A DNA stretch of 64,000 nucleotides, taken from Marivivens donghaensis (GTDB taxonomy: Bacteria; Pseudomonadota; Alphaproteobacteria; Rhodobacterales; Rhodobacteraceae). The translations under genes and the position numbers were made by a program. This document shows, piece by piece, positions 57,869-64,000 of this stretch. The stretch covers positions 186,001 to 250,000 of the forward strand of contig NZ_JAUFRA010000007.1 in assembly GCF_030410045.1 (NCBI RefSeq). Direction: 5' to 3'. Position 1 is the stretch's first letter, and every line of letters starts with the position of its first letter. The notes below the pieces were generated by a model. The model searched no databases, was not told the origin of the DNA, and worked only from the letters and a program-made list of their open reading frames with translations.

Positions 57869-59059
57869 ATGCTGGCTGGCAAACATATCCTACTGATCAT
57901 CGGCGGCGGCATTGCAGCCTTTAAGTCGCTCGATCTGATCCGGCGTCTGCGCGAACAAGGGGCAGAGGTCACGCCCGTGCTGACCAAAGCAGGGGCAGAG
58001 TTCGTGACCCCGCTCTCCGTATCTGGCCTTGCCGCTCGCAAAGTCTATCAGGATTTGTTCGATCTGACCGATGAGGCCGAGATGGGTCATATCGAATTGT
58101 CCCGCGCTGCGGACCTCGTTGTTGTGGCCCCTGCAACGGCCGACCTCTTGGCGAAAATGGCGGGCGGTCACGCCAATGATCTGGCGTCGACGCTGTTGAT
58201 GGCGACCGACAAACCTGTGCTGGTCGCCCCCTCAATGAACGTGCGGATGTGGGAACACGCCGCCACCCAGCGCAATGTCGCGACGCTCAAGGGCGATGGC
58301 ATGCTGTTCGTTGGCCCGACCGAAGGCAACATGGCATGTGGCGAGTTTGGCTTTGGCCGCTTGGCTGAAGTGCCAGAGATCATCGCCGCCATTGACGCGG
58401 CTCTCTCTGACGGACCGCTCAAGGGTAAGCGTATCCTCGTGACCTCAGGCCCCACGCACGAACCCATCGACCCCGTGCGCTACATCGCCAATCGGTCGTC
58501 AGGTGCCCAAGGCACGGCTGTGGCGCGCGCATTGGCGCAATTAGGTGCAGATGTTGTATTTGTGACAGGTCCAGCCGATGTGCCGCCGCCTGCGGGCGTA
58601 AATGTCGTGAAAGTGCAAACCGCCGCGCAGATGCTAGAGGCTGTTCTGGCCGCTTTGCCCGTCGATGTGGCGGTGTTTGCGGCGGCTGTGGCGGATTGGC
58701 GGGTTGCCTCAGCCTCTGGGTCGAAGATCAAAAAAGTGAACGGCGCACTGCCCGTTTTGGAGTTCGCAGAGAACCCCGATATCCTCGCAACCGTGAGCCA
58801 GATGACCGATGGCCGCCCGCCTTTGGTCGTTGGGTTTGCCGCTGAAACAGACGACGTGATCGCCCACGCAACGGCCAAGCGGGCCCGCAAAGGGTGCGAT
58901 TGGATCGTGGCCAATGATGTGTCTCCTGAGACGGGGATCATGGGGGGCACCGAGAACGCCGTGACGCTAATCACTGAAACTTCCGCCGAAGATTGGCCGC
59001 GCATGGGCAAGGACGCCGTTGCGCAACGGCTCGCTCAGCGGATCGCGGAGGCGCTATGA
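57869..59059 (+). CDS. coaBC: Phosphopantothenoylcysteine decarboxylase / synthase
   Basis: Two steps of coenzyme A synthesis. The start is ATG 57869 after AAAGGGGG, with an in-frame GTG directly before it; 396 residues. The N-terminal flavin-dependent CoaC half has His74, the APSMNVRMW loop with Asn124 and Cys157 in GNMACGEFGFGR. The C-terminal CoaB half shows ILVTSGPTHEPIDPVRYIAN and NRSSGAQGTAVARAL. It overlaps dut as ATGA at 59056, the common coaBC-dut pairing. Confidence 0.96.
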   Translation: MLAGKHILLIIGGGIAAFKSLDLIRRLREQGAEVTPVLTKAGAEFVTPLSVSGLAARKVYQDLFDLTDEAEMGHIELSRAADLVVVAPATADLLAKMAGGHANDLASTLLMATDKPVLVAPSMNVRMWEHAATQRNVATLKGDGMLFVGPTEGNMACGEFGFGRLAEVPEIIAAIDAALSDGPLKGKRILVTSGPTHEPIDPVRYIANRSSGAQGTAVARALAQLGADVVFVTGPADVPPPAGVNVVKVQTAAQMLEAVLAALPVDVAVFAAAVADWRVASASGSKIKKVNGALPVLEFAENPDILATVSQMTDGRPPLVVGFAAETDDVIAHATAKRARKGCDWIVANDVSPETGIMGGTENAVTLITETSAEDWPRMGKDAVAQRLAQRIAEAL

Positions 59060-59526
59060 CCACCATGCCGAATATTGTGATCGAATGGCTCGACGGGGCT
59101 GATACCGACATCGCGTTGCCATCCTACGAAACGGCGGGGGCGGCGGGTGCGGACGTGCGGGCAAACTTTGCCCCGAATGGGCGCGAAGGCGTCACCATCG
59201 AGGCGGGCGCTCGAGCGCTCATCCCCTGCGGGTTTCGGATGGAAATCCCCGCTGGCTATGAGGTGCAGGTGCGTCCACGCTCCGGCCTCGCACTCAAACA
59301 CGGTATCACATTGCCGAATACGCCGGGCACCATCGACAGCGACTATCGCGGGCCTGTTGGGGTGATCATCCTCAACGCGGGGACCGAACCATTCCACATC
59401 GCCCACGGTGACCGCATCGCTCAGTTTGTGGTCGCACCTGTGGTTCAGGGGCAGTTCACGCTCGGCTCTGGCCTGTCCACAACGGCGCGTGGCGAAGGCG
59501 GCTTTGGCTCGACGGGGTGTAAATGA
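59056..59526 (+). CDS. dut: Deoxyuridine 5'-triphosphatase
   Basis: Hydrolyses dUTP to keep uracil out of DNA. The 156-residue trimeric-type protein starts MTTMPNIVIEWLDGADTDIA at ATG 59056, overlapping the coaBC stop. All five motifs are visible: AGADVRANF, VRPRSGLALKHGI, LPNTPGTIDSDYRG, GDRIAQFVV and the C-terminal ARGEGGFGSTG. The next gene overlaps its stop as ATGA. Confidence 0.97.
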   Translation: MTTMPNIVIEWLDGADTDIALPSYETAGAAGADVRANFAPNGREGVTIEAGARALIPCGFRMEIPAGYEVQVRPRSGLALKHGITLPNTPGTIDSDYRGPVGVIILNAGTEPFHIAHGDRIAQFVVAPVVQGQFTLGSGLSTTARGEGGFGSTGCK

Positions 59527-60569
59527 TCACCGTTTTTGCGATGATTTCTGTCATGTGGGGCATTGGTTGGGCGATGAAAGTTCCCCACCGTGTGCGTTGG
59601 GGCATGACGGGCGTTCTGATGGCGGCGGTGCTTTTGGCGAACATCGTTTTGCCCGCTGGTAATCCATTGCGCCAAGCGACTGGTGGCGATGCGCGTCTTT
59701 GGGCGCTCATCATCGGCGCGGGTGTTGTGATCTATATTTACCGCCTCGGCCTCGGTTGGATTAAAACCAAGGTCGCCGCTAAGGAACCAGTTGTCACCAC
59801 CCCGACCAAGACATTTTCGGACAGCGAACTCGATCGCTACGCCCGCCACATGATGCTTCGTGAAATCGGTGGGACGGGGCAGAAACGGTTGAAGCAAGCG
59901 AAGGTGCTGGTGATCGGCGCAGGGGGCCTCGGGTCGCCCGCGTTGATGTATCTCGCTGCGGCGGGGGTCGGCACAATCGGTGTCGTGGATGATGACACCG
60001 TCGATAACTCCAACCTCCAACGCCAAGTGATCCACACCGATGCCCGTATCGGCCAGCCGAAGGTGCATTCTGCCGCAACGGCGATCAAAGCACTGAACCC
60101 GTGGATCGAAGTGCGTCCCTATGCGCGGCGATTGGACGAGGACACGGCAGAGGCTCTGTTCGCCGAATATGATCTGATCCTCGACGGAACCGATAACTTT
60201 GCCACGCGCTACATGGTGAACCGCATCGCGGTCAAATTGGGGAAACCGCTGATTGCCGCTGCGATGACGCAATGGGAAGGTCAAATTTCGGTCTACGATC
60301 CCGCAAATGGTGGCCCCTGTTTCCAATGCGTCTTTCCAGAGGCTCCAGCCGCAGGGTTGGTTCCGTCTTGCGCAGAGGCGGGCGTTCTCGGCCCTCTCCC
60401 GGGGGTGATAGGGTCGTTGATGGCGGCAGAAGCGGTCAAGCTGATCACAGGCGCGGGCGAAACTCTGCGCGGTCGGTTGATGATGTATGATGCACTCTAC
60501 GCTGATAGCCGCATGATGAAGACCAAATCGCGGGCAGATTGCCCCGTTTGCGGAACATCCCACGACTAG
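59523..60569 (+). CDS. Membrane-anchored ThiF/MoeB/HesA-type adenylyltransferase
   Basis: A 348-residue E1-like enzyme. The C-terminal part (from ~98) adenylates a small ubiquitin-like sulfur carrier: GAGGLG at 132-137, NSNLQRQVIHTD, LDGTDNFATRYMVN, and paired zinc cysteines in PCFQCVFPE and DCPVCGTSH. The first ~80 residues instead form about three hydrophobic helices (MITVFAMISVMWGIGWAM, GMTGVLMAAVLLANIVL, WALIIGAGVVIYIYRLG) absent from E. coli MoeB. Thus it is likely tethered to the inner membrane. MoeB (molybdopterin) and ThiF (thiamine) roles cannot be separated here. Overlaps dut by ATGA. Confidence 0.88.
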   Translation: MITVFAMISVMWGIGWAMKVPHRVRWGMTGVLMAAVLLANIVLPAGNPLRQATGGDARLWALIIGAGVVIYIYRLGLGWIKTKVAAKEPVVTTPTKTFSDSELDRYARHMMLREIGGTGQKRLKQAKVLVIGAGGLGSPALMYLAAAGVGTIGVVDDDTVDNSNLQRQVIHTDARIGQPKVHSAATAIKALNPWIEVRPYARRLDEDTAEALFAEYDLILDGTDNFATRYMVNRIAVKLGKPLIAAAMTQWEGQISVYDPANGGPCFQCVFPEAPAAGLVPSCAEAGVLGPLPGVIGSLMAAEAVKLITGAGETLRGRLMMYDALYADSRMMKTKSRADCPVCGTSHD

Positions 60570-60635
60570 CGTGTGAATGGCTCTGGCGGTTCCCCTTGGA
60601 CGGACCTAGACTCTGCCCAAGTATAGGAGAACCCG

Positions 60636-62657
60636 ATGACAAACCCGCTGCTAAACGATTGGTCCACCCCCTTTGGCTTGCCGCCCTTTGACGCGATTTC
60701 CGACGATGACTTCGCGCCTGCGGTTGATGCTGCCTTGGCCGAGGCGCGGGCGAATTATGCAGCGATTGTGTCTGAGCCAGAGATCACCTTTGCCAATACG
60801 GTTGAGGCGATGGAGCGCACGACAGCCACGCTCGACCGTGTGATGGGGGCGTTTTACGCGCTCGCTGGTGCCGATGCGAACCCCGCGCGCGAGGCATTGA
60901 TGCGGGAATTTGCGCCGAAAATGTCGGCCTTCTGGTCCGAAGTCACCACCAACGAGGCGCTCTTTGCCCGCGTGGAAACCCTATGGGAGCAGCGGGACGA
61001 TTTGGGTCTGAACGACGAACAGGCGCGTCTGCTCTATCTGTCGTATCGTGGGTTTGTCCGCGCAGGGTCCAAGCTCAAGGGCGCAGAGGCCGACCGTCTG
61101 ACCGAAGTGAAATCGCGTCTCTCTGTTTTGGGCACGCAGTTCACCCAGAACCTTTTGGCCGACGAACGGTCGTGGTTCATGCCGCTGGCTGAAACCGACC
61201 TGAACGGACTGCCTGACTATGTGGTGTCGGCCCTGCGCGCCGCTGGCAAAGACAAGGGCCAGAACGGCCCCGTCGTTACCCTGTCCCGCTCTGTCATCGT
61301 GCCGTTCTTGCAAACCTGCCCGAACCGCGATCTGCGCCGCAAATCCTATGAGGCTTGGACCGCTCGTGGCGCCAATGGTGGCGAAACGGATAACCGTGCG
61401 ATTGCGGCCGAAATTCTGGCCCTCCGGTCTGAACGCGCCAAACTGCTCGGCTACGAGGACTTCGCCCATTACAAACTCGAAACCGAAATGGCGGGCACGC
61501 CTGACGCGGTGCGCGGTTTGTTGATGGATGTCTGGGGCCCCGCGAAATCCCGCGCCGAAGCGGATGCGCAAATTCTCGAAAACATGCTCCACAATGACGG
61601 TCACCAAGGCCCGCTCGAGGCATGGGACTGGCACTATTATTCCGCCATTCGTCGCAAGGCCGAGCATGATCTCGATGAGGCCGATGTCAAACCATATTTC
61701 CAACTCGACCGCATGATTGATGCCGCCTTTGCCTGCGCCAATCGCCTGTTCGGCCTAGAGTTCAAACCGACAGAAGGGCCGCAGTATCATCCCGACGTGC
61801 GTCTGTTCGAGGTGACACGCAATGGCGAACATATCGCGCTCTTTATGGGCGACTACTTTGCCCGTGGGTCCAAACGCTCTGGCGCGTGGTGTTCCGCGAT
61901 GCGCAGTCAGAATAAACTCGACGGTGATGTGCGCCCCATTGTGATCAACGTTTGCAACTTTGCCAAACCAGCTGAGGGGCAGCCCGCGCTGTTGTCCTAT
62001 GACGATGCCCGCACCCTATTCCACGAATTCGGCCACGCGCTGCACCAAATGCTGTCGAATGTGACCTACGATTCCATGTCGGGCACATCCGTAGCCCGCG
62101 ATTTCGTCGAACTGCCCAGCCAACTTTATGAACACTGGCTCGACGTGCCAGAGGTGCTGGCCGAATTTGCGGTCAACGCGGCAGGAGAGTCGATGCCTGC
62201 GGAACTTCTGCAAAAGGTGCTGGGCGCTGCGACCTATGACATGGGATTCCAGACGGTCGAATATGTGGCTTCTGCCATTGTGGACCTCGAATTCCACCTC
62301 GGCACCCCGCCCGCTGATCCGATGCAGAAACAGGCCGAAGTGCTAGAGGCTATCGGCATGCCCCGTGCGATCCGTATGCGCCACGCCACCCCGCATTTCG
62401 CCCACGTGTTCAGCGGCGACGGCTATTCCAGCGGCTACTACAGCTACATGTGGTCCGAGGTCATGGATGCCGATGCGTTTGCCGCGTTCGAGGAAAAAGG
62501 CGATGCCTTTGACCCTGAAACCGCTAAAGCGCTTGAGGCGCATATCCTCTCGGTCGGGGGAACTGTGGATGCGGCAGAACTTTACACCCGTTTCCGTGGA
62601 CGGCTTCCGGGTGTTGAAGCGCTGCTTCAAGGCCGTGGTTTGCTCGAAGTCGCGTGA
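60636..62657 (+). CDS. M3-family oligopeptidase (Dcp/OpdA-like)
   Basis: A 673-residue cytosolic zinc peptidase. Start ATG 60636 after AGGAGA. The active site is FHEFGHALHQML with His463, Glu464 and His467, and the third ligand Glu about 25-30 residues later (SVARDFVELPSQLYEHW). DYFARGSKRSGAWCSAMRSQ and the C-terminal GYSSGYYSYMWSEVMDADAF are typical of dipeptidyl carboxypeptidase/oligopeptidase A. It likely finishes degradation of peptides. The next gene overlaps its stop by one base (TGATG). Confidence 0.95.
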   Translation: MTNPLLNDWSTPFGLPPFDAISDDDFAPAVDAALAEARANYAAIVSEPEITFANTVEAMERTTATLDRVMGAFYALAGADANPAREALMREFAPKMSAFWSEVTTNEALFARVETLWEQRDDLGLNDEQARLLYLSYRGFVRAGSKLKGAEADRLTEVKSRLSVLGTQFTQNLLADERSWFMPLAETDLNGLPDYVVSALRAAGKDKGQNGPVVTLSRSVIVPFLQTCPNRDLRRKSYEAWTARGANGGETDNRAIAAEILALRSERAKLLGYEDFAHYKLETEMAGTPDAVRGLLMDVWGPAKSRAEADAQILENMLHNDGHQGPLEAWDWHYYSAIRRKAEHDLDEADVKPYFQLDRMIDAAFACANRLFGLEFKPTEGPQYHPDVRLFEVTRNGEHIALFMGDYFARGSKRSGAWCSAMRSQNKLDGDVRPIVINVCNFAKPAEGQPALLSYDDARTLFHEFGHALHQMLSNVTYDSMSGTSVARDFVELPSQLYEHWLDVPEVLAEFAVNAAGESMPAELLQKVLGAATYDMGFQTVEYVASAIVDLEFHLGTPPADPMQKQAEVLEAIGMPRAIRMRHATPHFAHVFSGDGYSSGYYSYMWSEVMDADAFAAFEEKGDAFDPETAKALEAHILSVGGTVDAAELYTRFRGRLPGVEALLQGRGLLEVA

Positions 62658-63751
62658 TGCTCCGCCGCATTTGGCTCAGTTTTGTAATGCTCTGCCTCGT
62701 CGCGGCCTGTTCAGGTCGCCCGGGGCCAGAGGTGCTGACCCCGATCCCCGACGTTGCGGACGGGGCCAAGGTGATCCGTATCTACGCGGTCACCACACGC
62801 ACAGCGGACGAGGCGCCACTGCTTGGGTTCGACAACACGCCGAGCTTTGAACTCGCCTATCGCTATTACGATATTTCGGTGCCGCCGCACCGTCGGGCAG
62901 GGCAGGTGACATGGCCCAGCCGTACGCCCGATCCGTCCAAGCAATTCGTTGTCGTCGACAGCGGAATTATGGAGCGGCCAGATTTCCTGAGCGAGGTCAT
63001 CGCCCGCAACCGATCCAATGGGTCTGGTGAGGTCGGTATTTTTGTCCACGGCTTTAACCAGCGGTATCAAGAGGCGCTGTTCCGCCTTGCCCAATTGACT
63101 GCGGATGCGGGCGGTAACAACGCACCGATCCTCTTTGCATGGCCGTCGAACGGGCGACCGCTCGAATATATCGGCGACCGTCAGGCCGCGATTTTCTCGC
63201 GCGAGCCGTTGGCCGAACTGATGGACGATATCGTTAAACGGAACGGTAAAACGTTGATCTTTGCCCACTCCATGGGTGGTTTCCTCACGATGGAGGCGAT
63301 GCGGACGCTCAAGCTCGAAGGCAAGCAATCGACATTGGATAAGTTGTCGGTGGTTCTCGCTGCGCCCGATGTCGATCTGTTCCTCTTCCGTCGCCAGATG
63401 GAGGTCATCGGCGAAATGCGCGAACCCTTGTCAGTCCTCGTGTCACCTGATGATCGCGCCTTATTGCTGTCATCCCGCGTTGGCGGCGGTCGGCCTCGGC
63501 TCGGGGCATTGGACGTGAGCGATCCAGAGGTGGCCTCGGTCGCTGAGGATTTTAACATTCGGATTATCGACGTGAGTTCCGTGGAATCTGATCCGCTGCG
63601 TCATAGCCGCTACATCAACCTCGCCACGCTCTATACCGCCCTCGAAGGGCAGGCGAGCGGACGCACCGACCTCGCGACGGCAGGGACATTCGTGTTCGAT
63701 GCGATTGGTCAGGGGCTTTTGCTGCCTGTGAACGTGCTAACGCGGAATTAG
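62657..63751 (+). CDS. DUF900 alpha/beta-hydrolase lipoprotein
   Basis: About 364 residues from ATG 62657 (a GTG at 62654 is in frame). MLRRIWLSFVMLCLVAACSG is a lipoprotein signal with Cys18 in the lipobox. VIRIYAVTTRTADEAPLLGF and EVGIFVHGFNQRYQEALFRL define the DUF900 hydrolase domain, and Ser205 in FAHSMGGFLTMEAM is the nucleophile. Substrate and role are unknown; it is probably anchored on the periplasmic side of a membrane. Its stop shares TTAG with the convergent cation transporter gene. Confidence 0.87.
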   Translation: MLRRIWLSFVMLCLVAACSGRPGPEVLTPIPDVADGAKVIRIYAVTTRTADEAPLLGFDNTPSFELAYRYYDISVPPHRRAGQVTWPSRTPDPSKQFVVVDSGIMERPDFLSEVIARNRSNGSGEVGIFVHGFNQRYQEALFRLAQLTADAGGNNAPILFAWPSNGRPLEYIGDRQAAIFSREPLAELMDDIVKRNGKTLIFAHSMGGFLTMEAMRTLKLEGKQSTLDKLSVVLAAPDVDLFLFRRQMEVIGEMREPLSVLVSPDDRALLLSSRVGGGRPRLGALDVSDPEVASVAEDFNIRIIDVSSVESDPLRHSRYINLATLYTALEGQASGRTDLATAGTFVFDAIGQGLLLPVNVLTRN

Positions 63752-64000
63752 GAATAGCGCGCGTCGTCGGGGTGGGGTTCGACCCCGACGGGGTCCTTGT
63801 GGATCAGAACGTCTGCATTGGTGTGCTTTGCAACAATGGCACGACGAAGCGCGGCACCGATGCTATGCGCCTCTTCCAGCGTCTGCGATCCGTCCAATTC
63901 GATATGAAGGTTCACGAAAACGCGGCTCCCTGCTTGGCGGGTTTTGAGGTCGTGAAACCCGTGAACCCCGTCGAAGTTACCCGCGATGTCCGCGATAGAG
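63748..64000 (-). CDS. Cation diffusion facilitator transporter, C-terminal part only
   Basis: Only the last ~83 codons are in the window. Translated from the minus strand they read ADIAGNFDGVHGFHDLKTRQ, then SRVFVNLHIELDGSQTLEEA and VAKHTNADVLIHKDPVGVEP. This is the cytoplasmic ferredoxin-like dimerisation domain (ZT_dimer) of CDF transporters such as FieF, which export zinc, iron or other divalent metals. The membrane part and hence the metal specificity lie outside. The stop is at 63748-63750. Confidence 0.85.
   Translation of the reverse strand, partial: SIADIAGNFDGVHGFHDLKTRQAGSRVFVNLHIELDGSQTLEEAHSIGAALRRAIVAKHTNADVLIHKDPVGVEPHPDDARYS

Overview
The window reads as chromosomal DNA of an alphaproteobacterium of the Rhodobacteraceae (Roseobacter/Rhodobacter group). 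The basis is protein content: a suc-lpd operon, mdh, a malyl-CoA thioesterase/lyase, nnrU, DUF1737, mesaconyl-CoA hydratase and sdh in one block; an FYDLN-acid (TIGR02300) protein; a DUF6455 protein; an RpoHII-like sigma factor with an RpoE-type promoter; and GC-rich intergenic palindromes typical of roseobacters. I cannot assign a genus. No rRNA, CRISPR array, prophage, transposase or replication origin was seen.

Layout. 1-9.7 kb: nucleotide-sugar genes for surface polysaccharide on the minus strand (gmd, a frameshifted manC, then ugd, UDP-glucuronate epimerase and phosphomannomutase), interrupted by putA for proline oxidation on the plus strand. 9.9-13.1 kb: a cupin, tRNA-Ala(GGC), TIGR02300 protein, YgjP-like peptidase, a GntR/FCD regulator and a TerB-like protein. 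13.2-31.8 kb: central carbon block, with sucC-sucD-orf-sucA-sucB-MAPEG-lpd (minus), mdh (minus), tauE, mcl2-nnrU-DUF1737-mch (ethylmalonyl-CoA pathway, plus) and sdhCDA-three small lipoproteins-sdhB (plus). 31.9-33.5 kb: an AT-rich small gene, then divergent DUF6455 and DUF1989 genes around an FNR box. 33.6-39 kb: purine-nucleoside ABC transporter plus purine nucleoside phosphorylase. 39.2-49.5 kb: housekeeping genes (rimI, tsaB, nfu, usp, trpS, murJ, glnD, lpoA-like) and a probably inactive rhomboid. 49.6-54.2 kb: rsmI, yraN, gshB, an HSL-type hydrolase, comM. 54.3-64 kb: GST, cobC-like, cobU, rpoH, chaN, coaBC, dut, a membrane-anchored MoeB-like protein, an M3 peptidase, a DUF900 lipoprotein and the end of a CDF transporter.

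The most interesting signal is regulatory. The palindrome TGTGATCACA occurs as a tandem pair with 21-bp register upstream of sucC, in the same arrangement upstream of sdhC (one base differs), and once directly in front of the GntR regulator gene. I found no other intergenic copy. This suggests an autoregulated GntR/FCD repressor or activator of the TCA cycle. A second layer is a CTGC-N3/4-GCRG element resembling PhaR sites. It occurs upstream of mdh, upstream of mcl2, in weaker form near sucC, and as a tandem pair before the 55-residue gene at 31971.
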